Assembly (NCBI RefSeq): GCF_027921845.1
Contig: NZ_BSEN01000001.1
Coordinates: 554,014-618,013, forward strand
Reading direction: 5' to 3'
Source of the DNA: Leifsonia poae
GTDB lineage: Bacteria; Actinomycetota; Actinomycetes; Actinomycetales; Microbacteriaceae
Length of the DNA stretch: 64,000 nucleotides
The notes beneath the pieces are model-generated. The model did no database searches, was not told the origin of the DNA, and was given only the letters and a program-made list of their open reading frames with translations. Of this stretch, positions 1 to 7,397 are shown piece by piece. The position numbers and the translations under genes were made by a program. Numbering within the stretch: the first letter of the stretch is position 1; the number at the start of each line of letters is the position of its first letter.

Positions 1-292
1 AGATGAACACGGCCTCGGCGGCACCGAGGCCGACGACCAGCAGCGCGGCCGGCCAGACGGCGGCCGAATCGCCGGTCGACAGCGGGCCGTCGACCAGCCA
101 GCGGAGCACCTGCGGGATGCTCAGCGCGACCAGGCTCGCCAGGAGTGCGGCGACCATGCCCAGCAGGATGCGGGGCGCGGCGGACTTGGCGAAGGGAAGG
201 ATGCGCAGCAGTGTGCGCACTGTGCCGGCCTTCTTCTGCGGTTGTTTCGTTTCAGTGTGAGGCGGGTGCTGAGGAGTTTCAGCGACAGACAT
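1..292 (-). CDS. ABC exporter, fused permease/ATPase (N-terminus only)
   Basis: Only the first 97 codons are in the window; the gene runs off the left edge. The start reads MSVAETPQHPPH, then a Lys/Gln-rich cytoplasmic stretch, then RTLLRILPFAKSAAPRILLG and two hydrophobic segments around SLSIPQVLRWLVDGPL. This is the usual entry into the first membrane helices of type IV (MsbA/LmrA-like) exporters that carry permease and ATPase in one chain. No nucleotide-binding domain is visible here, so family rests on the N-terminus alone. The 5' region carries a probable leader peptide and hairpins (370-561), which is typical of drug-inducible exporters. Substrate unknown. Confidence 0.7.
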   Translation of the reverse strand, partial: MSVAETPQHPPHTETKQPQKKAGTVRTLLRILPFAKSAAPRILLGMVAALLASLVALSIPQVLRWLVDGPLSTGDSAAVWPAALLVVGLGAAEAVFI

Positions 293-369
293 GTTGTATC
301 CGTTTTCTTGTAGTGATTGCTTCGTGGGGTCGCTCGTGACCCCGATTGAGAGCGTGCTGAGAGGTCGCC

Positions 370-422
370 AAAAAGAGCCGTTCCACCGGGTGGTGGACTC
401 CGCGGACCGCCGATGGTCCGCG
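370..422 (-). promoter_or_regulatory. Probable transcription attenuator between leader peptide and ABC exporter
   Basis: On the minus strand, between the leader-peptide stop and the exporter start, lie two hairpins. The first has perfect 8-bp arms CGCGGACC/GGTCCGCG (401-408 and 415-422). The second has arms TCCACC/GGTGGA (382-387 and 392-397), extendable by GAG/CTC across a small bulge, and is followed directly by five T residues (370-374 on the plus strand as A). Hairpin plus T-run resembles a rho-independent terminator placed before the coding sequence. Attenuation is inferred. Confidence 0.45.
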
Positions 423-468
423 CGACGTGCCGGCGACGATCAGCCGGGAACTGCGTCCTGCCTGGGAC

Positions 469-561
469 CTACCAGGCGGGGGCTTGCTCCGGGGACGCCG
501 GCACGGCGACGGCGACGAGTCCGAACCCGCTGATGGTTCGTGTGTTCTCTGTCGTTGTCAT
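469..561 (-). CDS. Probable 30-residue leader peptide upstream of ABC exporter
   Basis: A 30-codon reading frame begins with ATG at 561 and ends with TAG. The peptide starts MTTTENTRTISGFGLVAVAV and ends APAW. A strong ribosome binding site, GGGAGG followed by five bases, sits before the ATG, better than that of the exporter itself. The frame is too short to be a domain and shows no membrane segment. Its position in front of two hairpins and an exporter gene suggests a ribosome-stalling sensor, as known for several actinobacterial and firmicute drug exporters. Function is inferred; no homologue was searched. Confidence 0.5.
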   Translation of the reverse strand: MTTTENTRTISGFGLVAVAVPASPEQAPAW

Positions 562-614
562 GGCGTCCTCCCTAGCCCGATGCGTTCACGTAAGTGCCGC
601 CGAGGCAGCCCTAC

Positions 615-644
615 AGACTATGCCTGAAAGCAAGCTGGGCGCAA
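615..644 (-). promoter_or_regulatory. Candidate promoter for the leader peptide/ABC exporter
   Basis: On the minus strand a -35-like TTGCGC (639-644) and a -10-like TAGTCT (615-620) are 18 bp apart. Transcription would begin near 608 and give a leader of about 47 nt before the small reading frame. Matches are moderate, so this is a candidate only. Apart from this promoter, the leader peptide and the hairpins, I see nothing in the 293-684 gap. Confidence 0.35.
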
Positions 645-684
645 GAGAGATCTCAGAACGGGTTCGAAGAAGCTCGGGCCGGCC

Positions 685-1908
685 TCAGCGGATGCGGATC
701 GAGAGGCAGGTGACGCATCCCTCGAGCTTCTCGAACTCCGAGATGTCGACCTGGATCACGCGGTAGCCGAGGTCTTCGATCAGCGCGGCGGACTGCGGAG
801 CGGAGGACGACATCAGCACGGTGTCGGGGGCGAGCACGACGACAGCGGTGCCGTGGGCCTCCGGGACGGGCAGGAAGCGGTCGAAGATCGAGGAGTCGTC
901 GACGAGCGGTTCGTAACCGATGACCGTTCCGTCCGGCAGGGCCGTGACCGCGGTCTTGAGGTGCAGCGCCTTGGTGACCGGCACGGCGATGACCGTGTAG
1001 CCGAGCGGTGCGACGAGCGTGCGCAGCTGGCGGATGCCCTCCGCGTTCGTGCGGCCGCCGCGGCCGACGTAGACCGTCGTGCCGACCTTCAGCACATCGC
1101 CTCCGTCGAGCGTGCCCGGCTCCTCGATGCGCTCGATGCGCAGGCCCTGCGACCGCAGTGCCGCCTCGGTGCCCGCCGTCTCCGGGCGGCGGCTCGCCGC
1201 TCCCGGCAGGGTGATGACAGCGGTGTCGCCGAAGACGACGGCCGTGTCCTCGACGAAGACCGAGTCCGCGAGCGTGTCGGCGCTGGCGACCTCGACGGTC
1301 TGCCAGCCGGCCTCCGAGAGGGCGGCGACGTACGCATCCCACTGGGCGTCGGCCAGCTCGGCGTCGATCTGCTCGCGCTCGATGTGCGTGGTGAGACCGT
1401 CGGCGAGGTTGGACGCCGGGATGCGCACCAGTGCGATGGTGCGGTCGGCGGCGAAGCGGTTGCGCGTGCCCTCGACGACGCGGAACAGCCACCGGCCGAA
1501 CGTCGGTGTGAGAACGGCGATGGCCACCGCGTAGAGCATGTTGACGCCGAGCAGCGTGCCGAAGACGGCGCCGAGCAGCGCGCCGCCGAACGGCGAGCCG
1601 CCCGACGTCGCCGAGATCAGCGTGCTGGCCACGGGGGCCAGCACGCCGACCACGATGCCGGCGATGAGCGCCGTCCACCACCGGTCGAATGCGCCCAGGA
1701 TCCCGGCGACGAAGAGGAGCAGCAGCGAGAAGACGCTCGCGAGCGAGAAGTAGTTGCTGACCGCCTGGTGGAGGGCGAACGAGGGCGCCGTCGTGCTCGC
1801 CAGATTGCCGATCGTGAAGACGACGATCATCGCGACATGCACGATGAGGGCGACGACGAAGGCAGTCAGAACAGAAGCGATGAGCCGGCGGCCCCACGAA
1901 GTGGTCAT
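685..1908 (-). CDS. Membrane protein with C-terminal dimethylargininase (DDAH)-like domain
   Basis: About 407 residues. Residues 1-150 hold roughly four hydrophobic helices (for example the stretches near LIASVLTAFVVALIVHVAMI and LLLLFVAGILGAF). The rest is an amidinotransferase/arginine-deiminase-type fold: FVEDTAVV, LDGGDVL, ALHLKT and a C-terminal Cys in EKLEGCVTC match the conserved Asp/Glu, His and nucleophilic Cys of dimethylargininases, which hydrolyse methylated arginine to citrulline and methylamines. Start ATG at 1908 was chosen because a TAGGGT -10 box lies 8 nt upstream and the membrane segment begins just after it; longer upstream frame is unlike a protein. Membrane fusion to this domain is unusual. 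Substrate not proven. Confidence 0.75.
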   Translation of the reverse strand: MTTSWGRRLIASVLTAFVVALIVHVAMIVVFTIGNLASTTAPSFALHQAVSNYFSLASVFSLLLLFVAGILGAFDRWWTALIAGIVVGVLAPVASTLISATSGGSPFGGALLGAVFGTLLGVNMLYAVAIAVLTPTFGRWLFRVVEGTRNRFAADRTIALVRIPASNLADGLTTHIEREQIDAELADAQWDAYVAALSEAGWQTVEVASADTLADSVFVEDTAVVFGDTAVITLPGAASRRPETAGTEAALRSQGLRIERIEEPGTLDGGDVLKVGTTVYVGRGGRTNAEGIRQLRTLVAPLGYTVIAVPVTKALHLKTAVTALPDGTVIGYEPLVDDSSIFDRFLPVPEAHGTAVVVLAPDTVLMSSSAPQSAALIEDLGYRVIQVDISEFEKLEGCVTCLSIRIR

Positions 1909-1916
1909 GGGAACCA

Positions 1917-1922
1917 ACCCTA
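1917..1922 (-). promoter_or_regulatory. -10 box, probable leaderless start of the DDAH-like gene
   Basis: TAGGGT on the minus strand, 8 nt before the ATG at 1908, with no clear Shine-Dalgarno sequence. It overlaps the end of the preceding intergenic gap only, so a separate transcript for this gene is plausible. Confidence 0.4.
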
Positions 1923-1933
1923 GCGGAGCGTTT

Positions 1934-3013
1934 CTATGCGTTCGCTGGTGCGTGCAGGCGCTCCAGAGCGACCTCTTCCGCCGCCTCCAGCGTGGTGATC
2001 CCCCGCTCCTGCGCGACGGCGAAGATCTCCGAGACCGTGTCGCCGATCTGCTCGACGCGCGCCGCCGTGGCATCCGCCGAGGGGTTCTCCTCGCTCATCA
2101 TCGACAGGAAGATCACGCCTCCGGCGTTCACGACGAAGTCGGGCGCCCACAGGATGCCGCGGGCGGCGAGCCGCGCTGCGCCCGACCGGTGCGCGAGCTG
2201 GTTGTTCGCCGGGCCGACCACGGCTGCGACGCGCAGCTCGTCGATCACCCGGTCGGTGAGCACGCCGCCGACCCCGGCGGGCACGAACAGGTCGCCTTCG
2301 ACGGCGTGAGCCTCCTCCGGCTCGACCCAGCGGGCGCCGAGCGCTTCGGCGAGAGTGCGCTTGGCGGGGTTCACGTCGGTCACCGTCAGCACCGCTCCTT
2401 CATGCGCGAGGCGCATCGCGATGATCGAGCCCACGTGGCCGAGACCGAGCACCGTCACCCGGCGTCCGGCGACCGCGCGGCTGCCGAACACCCGCTCGAG
2501 CGTCGAGAGCAGCCCCGCATACACGCCGGCGGCCGTGGCGTCGCTCGGCTCGCCGACCCCGCCGGCCGACGAGGGGAGGCCGCAGACGTGCAACGTGCGC
2601 GTGGCGACCAGCGCCATGTCCTCGGCGGAGGTGCCGACGTCTTCCGCGGTCATGTACGCGCCGCCGAGGCTCTCGACCGCGTCTCCCAGGTCGAGCATCG
2701 CGTCGTGCCGCTCCTCGGCGGTGAGCACCGTGCCGCGCGGAACGTAGACCACCGACTTGCCCCCGCCGCGCTGGAGTCCGGCGGCCGCGTTCTTGAGGGT
2801 CATCCCCTCGGCCAGACGCAGCGAGTCGTTCACCGCCTCCGCCCAGCTGTCGTACGTCCACACCCGGCAGCCGCCGAGAGCCGGCCCGAGCACCGTCGAG
2901 TGCACGGCGATGCTGATCGTCAGCCCGCTCCGCCTCCCCTTGACGACGTGCAGGGTCTCGTGCGGCAGATTCACTCCGGTCGTTGCGACCAGATCGACGG
3001 GCATGACAGACAT
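1934..3013 (-). CDS. Leucine/glutamate/phenylalanine/valine-type amino acid dehydrogenase
   Basis: 359 residues, the usual length of leucine dehydrogenases. It should catalyse NAD-dependent reversible oxidative deamination of a branched-chain amino acid. Visible features: ALGGCRVW and LQRGGGKSVVYVPRG with the catalytic Lys, AEDVGTS with the catalytic Asp, then a Rossmann motif VLGLGHVGSIIA near residue 180. The ATG at 3013 is preceded by AAGGAG at good spacing; an in-frame upstream extension to 3088 has no such site. The gene ends 25 bp before the DDAH-like start, same strand, but that gene has its own -10 box. Exact amino acid specificity cannot be told. Confidence 0.85.
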   Translation of the reverse strand: MSVMPVDLVATTGVNLPHETLHVVKGRRSGLTISIAVHSTVLGPALGGCRVWTYDSWAEAVNDSLRLAEGMTLKNAAAGLQRGGGKSVVYVPRGTVLTAEERHDAMLDLGDAVESLGGAYMTAEDVGTSAEDMALVATRTLHVCGLPSSAGGVGEPSDATAAGVYAGLLSTLERVFGSRAVAGRRVTVLGLGHVGSIIAMRLAHEGAVLTVTDVNPAKRTLAEALGARWVEPEEAHAVEGDLFVPAGVGGVLTDRVIDELRVAAVVGPANNQLAHRSGAARLAARGILWAPDFVVNAGGVIFLSMMSEENPSADATAARVEQIGDTVSEIFAVAQERGITTLEAAEEVALERLHAPANA

Positions 3014-3233
3014 CGGTGTCTCCTTGTGGGATCGTGACAGTAGTACGGAGGGCCTGTTGGGCCCCGACCATTTTGCCATTACTGGCATTACATGGGAACC
3101 GGGCGCCGACCCCCGTTCGGCCCCGTGCCGCCCCCTCCCGAACGGGGTTCACGGGGGTTGCGCGAATGGCATTTCTGCACCTCTGCATGTACGTTTTGAC
3201 AGGGGGTCCACTAAAAAAACTGAAGGGGAGGCT

Positions 3234-4406
3234 GTGTCCCGTCGGCAGCGCGTGCTCATCGACGCCACAGCGATGCCCGCCAATCACGGCGGGGTCGCCC
3301 GCTACATCTACGGCGTCCTCGAGGGGTTCCCTCCCGAGTCGATCGACCTCTTCGTCGCCTGCCAGCCGGATGACGCACCGACCGTCGCGGCCGTCGTGCC
3401 CTGGGCGCACATCCTGAAGACCTCCCCGGCCCTGCGAGCACGGCCGTTGCGGATGCTGTGGGAGCAGTTCGTGCTCCCCCTGCGCGCCGTGCGCCATCGG
3501 ATCGACGTCATCCATTCGCCGCACTACAGCTACCCGCTGCTCTGGGCCCGCCGCCGCGTCGTCACGCTGCACGACGCCACGTTCTTCAGTCACCCGCTGG
3601 TCCACACCAGCCTCAAGCGGCTGTACTTCCGCGGCTGGATCCGGCGTGCCTGGCGCAGCGCCGATGCCATCGTCACCCCGAGCGCCGCGACCGCGAGCGA
3701 GCTGAGCCGCTACCTGGGCGCGCCCCACGGCGTGGTGTCCGTCGCGCACCTCGGCGTGAACAGCTCGCGCTTCCACCCTCCGACACCGGATCAGCTCGAC
3801 GATTTCCGGGCCGATCACGGCCTCGACGACACGCACGACTGGTTCGCCTTCCTCGGAACGATCGAGCCGAGGAAGAACGTCGGCTCGCTTCTCGATGCGT
3901 ATGCCGCGATCCGTTCCGAGCTCGGCGAGAGCGCGCCCCGGCTGCTGATCGCCGGCGCTCGGGGCTGGGACGTCGAAGCCATCTCCCGGCTCGACGCGAT
4001 GGGGGCGAACTCCGGCGTCTCATCGCTCGGCTACGTACCGGTGGACCACCTGGCCGCGCTCCTCGGCGGCGCCGTCGCAGTCGTCTACCCGAGCTTCGGC
4101 GAGGGATTCGGGCTGCCGGTCGTCGAGGCCATGTCGTGCGGGGCCACCGTCATCACCACCCGTCACCTCGCCATCCCCGAGGTCGGCGGCGACGCGGTGC
4201 TCTACACGGAGCCGGATGCGGCATCGCTGCGGGAGGCGATGCTGAACGTCCTCGACGACGATGCGATGCGAACCGACATGTCGGCGCGCGCGATCGTGAG
4301 GGCGACCAAGTTCGACTGGGCCGCGACGGCCCTGGCCCATCTGCGCGCGTACGAGAAGACGCCTTCCGACGCGGCGGCGGCCGTAGCCGGCTTCGAGGAA
4401 TCGTGA
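3234..4406 (+). CDS. Glycosyltransferase family 4 (mannosyltransferase-like)
   Basis: 390 residues, GT-B fold. The N-terminal half opens RVLIDATAMPANHGGVARYI, a typical acceptor-side loop; the donor domain has FLGTIEPRKNVGSLL and SFGEGFGLPVVEAMSCG (near residue 287), containing the EX7E-type motif of retaining GT4 enzymes such as WbaZ/MtfB mannosyltransferases. Start is GTG at 3234 behind GAAGGGGAG; longer frames upstream run through non-coding sequence. Its TGA overlaps the GTG of the next gene (GTGA), so the two are translationally coupled. It is the first gene of the polysaccharide locus. Sugar donor unknown. Confidence 0.85.
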   Translation: MSRRQRVLIDATAMPANHGGVARYIYGVLEGFPPESIDLFVACQPDDAPTVAAVVPWAHILKTSPALRARPLRMLWEQFVLPLRAVRHRIDVIHSPHYSYPLLWARRRVVTLHDATFFSHPLVHTSLKRLYFRGWIRRAWRSADAIVTPSAATASELSRYLGAPHGVVSVAHLGVNSSRFHPPTPDQLDDFRADHGLDDTHDWFAFLGTIEPRKNVGSLLDAYAAIRSELGESAPRLLIAGARGWDVEAISRLDAMGANSGVSSLGYVPVDHLAALLGGAVAVVYPSFGEGFGLPVVEAMSCGATVITTRHLAIPEVGGDAVLYTEPDAASLREAMLNVLDDDAMRTDMSARAIVRATKFDWAATALAHLRAYEKTPSDAAAAVAGFEES

Positions 4407-5737
4407 AGTTCGCACGGATTCCCGGAATCCTCGGCGATCTCGTCCGGGCGAACATCGCCTTTCTCACCAATGAGAATCAGCGCGGACAGATGCGAGCGGC
4501 CATTCAGACGGGCGCGTTCGATCGTCGCACCGAAGCCCTGATCGACGGGGACGTCGCGGCCGCGCCGGCGGCGGCCTTCCCGTTCGCGCGACTCTCCAGC
4601 GGAAGCCTCGCCCTCACCGGCATCCGGGTCGCCTCGGGCGAGCCCGGCCGGCTCAACCTCGTGGTCGGCGAAGTGGAGCCGTCGAAGGTTTTCGCCGGCA
4701 TCCACACCGCCCTCACCGCCGCCGCCGAACTGGCGACGAAGCTCGGGCTGCGGCTGCGGGTCGTCATGCTGGACGCGACGACGCCCGGCAACTCCGAGCG
4801 CGCAGTCGCCTCGTACCTCGCCGAGACGCTCGGCCTGAGCTCGGTCGACGTCGTGATGCGGGAGGGGATCCGCTCGCGCACCTACGGGTCGGACGACATC
4901 TGGCTCGCATCGCATTCGAAGACGGCGCACGCGATCCAGGTCGCCTGCGACACCGGAGTGATCGATCGCCGGCGGGTCGCCTACCTGATCCAGGACTACG
5001 AACCCGGATTCAGCGCCTGGTCCACCGAGTCGGTGCTCGCCCGCTCGACGTACCACGCGGGATTCCTGCCCGTGGTCAACTCCCTGCCGCTGTGGACGTA
5101 CCTGCAACGCGCCGAGCAGCTGGAGCTCCCCCGGGAGCTCGTGTTCGCCCCGCGCTTCGAGGCCGCGAAACTGGAGGAGGCGGCCGCGGCGAGGAAGGCG
5201 CACCCCCGCGTCCGCGTGCTGTACTACGGCCGGCGATCCAAGCACCGCAACCTCTTCGCCCTCGGGCTCTCGGCTCTGCGGGCGACCGCTCTCGAACTCG
5301 GGGCATCGGATCCGAAGGTCGAATTCGTCTCCGCGGGTGAGCAGCACGACACGATCGATCTGGGTCACGGCGCCCGCCTCACCAGCCGCGGCCGGATCGC
5401 CTGGAACGACTACTTCAGTTTTCTCAGCACGGTCGACGTCGCTCTCTCGCTGCAGCTGAGTCCGCATCCGAGCCACCCGCCGTTCGACGCCGCCATCTCC
5501 GGCGCCCTCGCCGTCACCAACGACTTCGACGGAGTGCGCGCCGGACTGCATCCCCGCATCGCCGCCGTCGAACCGACGACGCGCGACCTGTCCGCGGCCA
5601 TCACGAGCGCCGTCCGCGAAAGAGCGGGACGCGATCCGCTGCCGTACCTCCCGGTCGCTGAAGGCGCGCTAGGCGCCGACTGGGACGACGTGGTCGACAC
5701 CGTCGCCGAGCGGCTCAGCACCGGTCACGGCGCCTGA
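4403..5737 (+). CDS. WsaF-like rhamnosyltransferase family glycosyltransferase
   Basis: 444 residues. The central part has LIQDYEPGFSAWSTESVLA, the signature region of WsaF-type glycosyltransferases (S-layer glycan rhamnosyltransferase of Geobacillus), and the C-terminal GT-B half has RVLYYGRRSKHRNLF and LSLQLSPHPSHPPFDAAISG. The N-terminus (first 60 residues) is a separate small region. GTG start at 4403 overlaps the stop of the upstream glycosyltransferase. The 3' end overlaps the convergent Wzt gene by 13 bp. Role inferred: extending a surface glycan with rhamnose or a related deoxysugar. Confidence 0.75.
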   Translation: MKFARIPGILGDLVRANIAFLTNENQRGQMRAAIQTGAFDRRTEALIDGDVAAAPAAAFPFARLSSGSLALTGIRVASGEPGRLNLVVGEVEPSKVFAGIHTALTAAAELATKLGLRLRVVMLDATTPGNSERAVASYLAETLGLSSVDVVMREGIRSRTYGSDDIWLASHSKTAHAIQVACDTGVIDRRRVAYLIQDYEPGFSAWSTESVLARSTYHAGFLPVVNSLPLWTYLQRAEQLELPRELVFAPRFEAAKLEEAAAARKAHPRVRVLYYGRRSKHRNLFALGLSALRATALELGASDPKVEFVSAGEQHDTIDLGHGARLTSRGRIAWNDYFSFLSTVDVALSLQLSPHPSHPPFDAAISGALAVTNDFDGVRAGLHPRIAAVEPTTRDLSAAITSAVRERAGRDPLPYLPVAEGALGADWDDVVDTVAERLSTGHGA

Positions 5738-6465
5738 TCGACCGCTGCCTCGTACTCGTCCATCACCGACGCCGCGTCGCCGATCCGCACCACGCGGCCC
5801 TGGTCGATCCACGCGACGCTGTCGCACATCTCACGGATGTTGGCAGCCGAGTGCGAGACCATGATCACGGTGCGGCCGGAGTTCTTCAGATCGACGAACT
5901 TCTGCATGCTCTTCTTCCGGAACGCAGCGTCGCCGACGGCGAGGATCTCGTCCACCACCAGGATGTCGGGATTGACGTTGATCGCCACGGAGAAGCCCAG
6001 GCGCACGTACATACCGGATGAGTACGTCTTCACCGGCTGGTCGATGAACTTCTGAACTCCAGAGAACTCGACGATCTCATCGAAGCGCTTCGCGACCTCT
6101 TTTCGCGAGAGCCCCAGGATGGATGCGTTCAAGAAGATGTTCTCGCGCCCGCTGAGCTCCGGGTGGAAACCCGAGCCGAGTTCGAGCATGGAGGCCATCC
6201 TGCCTCTGACCTTGATCGAGCCCGAGTCGGGGAAGTAGATCTTCGCCAGGCACTTCAGCAACGTCGACTTGCCGGCACCGTTGCGGCCGACGAGTCCGAA
6301 TGTCGACCCCTCCGGCACCTCGAACGAGACGCCGTTGAGGGCCCAGAAGTCTTCGTGGATGCTCCGGCGACCGCGCATCAGCGCCGTCTTGAGCGAATTG
6401 TTCCGTTCCTGGTACATGCGGAACTTGAGCGAGATGTCGTCGACGACGACAGCAGCACGGGTCAC
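5725..6465 (-). CDS. Polysaccharide ABC exporter ATPase (Wzt/TagH type)
   Basis: 246 residues. Walker A GLVGRNGAGKSTLL near residue 60, signature YSSGMYVRLGFS, Walker B DILVVDEILAVGD and a switch His in VSHSAANI. These match ATPases exporting O-antigen, teichoic acid or similar polymers; the characteristic MLELGSGFHPELSGREN stretch is present. It ends soon after the ATPase core, so it lacks the C-terminal carbohydrate-binding domain of chain-length-capping Wzt proteins. GTG start at 6465 overlaps the permease TGA by 4 bp. It partners the permease just upstream in transcription order. Confidence 0.9.
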   Translation of the reverse strand: MTRAAVVVDDISLKFRMYQERNNSLKTALMRGRRSIHEDFWALNGVSFEVPEGSTFGLVGRNGAGKSTLLKCLAKIYFPDSGSIKVRGRMASMLELGSGFHPELSGRENIFLNASILGLSRKEVAKRFDEIVEFSGVQKFIDQPVKTYSSGMYVRLGFSVAINVNPDILVVDEILAVGDAAFRKKSMQKFVDLKNSGRTVIMVSHSAANIREMCDSVAWIDQGRVVRIGDAASVMDEYEAAVDQAP

Positions 6466-7283
6466 AGCAGCATGGCCAATCTCTTCTCGTTCCGCATGAA
6501 GATCACGAAGCCCAGCGCGAAGACGATGAGCGCCGAGAACACGCACCAGAGCGAATCCGACAGCTCCGGCCAGCGGTTGTCGTACATCAGGTTGCGGAAG
6601 GCGGTGATGAAGTGCTCGATGGGGTTGAGCTCGTACAGGTGGAGGATCCACGCGCCGTGCGACCGGGCAAGGGCCTCGACGACCGAGATGGGGTACAGGA
6701 TCGGCGTGAGGTACATCATCAGTCGCAGGGCGATGGAGACGAAGTGCTCCGTGTCGCGGAAGTGCACGTTCAGGATGGCCAGCATCATTCCGATGCCGAC
6801 GGAGAAGATGGCGAGAAGAGCCATCAGCACCAGGATCGCGGGGATCCAGAAGAGCGGCCACCCGCCGAACAGCAGGATGATCACGAGAAGGAGTCCCATC
6901 TCGTTGAGCCAGGTGAAGCCCGTCGATCCGACGACCGCGAAGGGAAGGTTCATCCGCGGGAAGTAGACCTTCTTGATGAGGTTCGCTCCGCCGGTGATGG
7001 ACGACATCGAACCATGCACGACCTGATTGAAGAAGTTCCAGGGCAGCAGACCACACATCAGCCAGATCGGATAGGCGTCGATGCCGCTCGGATTTCCGGG
7101 AGGCGGGTTCGCTTTGAACAGCAATGAGAACACGAGCGTGTAGACGAGCATCGTCGCCAGCGGGTTGATGAGCGACCAGAGCTGGCCGAGGATCGTGCGG
7201 CGATACTTGCCTTTGACATCGCGCATGGTGAGGTTCGCGAGCAGCTCGCGCGTCCCATACAGCTCTTTGATGTAGGTAATCAT
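6462..7283 (-). CDS. Polysaccharide ABC exporter permease (Wzm/TagG type)
   Basis: 273 residues with about six membrane helices in the ABC-2 arrangement. The cytoplasmic start MITYIKELYGTRELLANLTM and the following DVKGKYRRTILGQLWSLINP are the hallmark of Wzm/TagG permeases; VHFRDTEHF and LNPIEHFITAFRNLMYD lie in the conserved second half. It moves a lipid-linked polysaccharide across the membrane with the ATPase encoded next. I chose ATG at 7283 because family members begin here; an in-frame TTG at 7307 would add eight residues. Divergent from the GT4 gene at 7398 across a 114-bp gap likely holding both promoters. Confidence 0.88.
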   Translation of the reverse strand: MITYIKELYGTRELLANLTMRDVKGKYRRTILGQLWSLINPLATMLVYTLVFSLLFKANPPPGNPSGIDAYPIWLMCGLLPWNFFNQVVHGSMSSITGGANLIKKVYFPRMNLPFAVVGSTGFTWLNEMGLLLVIILLFGGWPLFWIPAILVLMALLAIFSVGIGMMLAILNVHFRDTEHFVSIALRLMMYLTPILYPISVVEALARSHGAWILHLYELNPIEHFITAFRNLMYDNRWPELSDSLWCVFSALIVFALGFVIFMRNEKRLAMLL

Positions 7284-7397
7284 CAGCACTTTCTGTGGTC
7301 GGCCCAATGATCGGCCGTGGACAACCTGCCAATTCTAGGAGACGCCAGCCGTGAGTTCGCCTTCAACGCCGCGACGGGGACCGTAGGATCGAAGACT

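Noticed and set aside
1754-3037. A 427-codon plus-strand open frame opposite the amino acid dehydrogenase
   Set aside because: It is the antisense shadow of a GC-rich real gene: Arg/His/Asp-rich, no domain, while the minus strand has full catalytic motifs and an SD.
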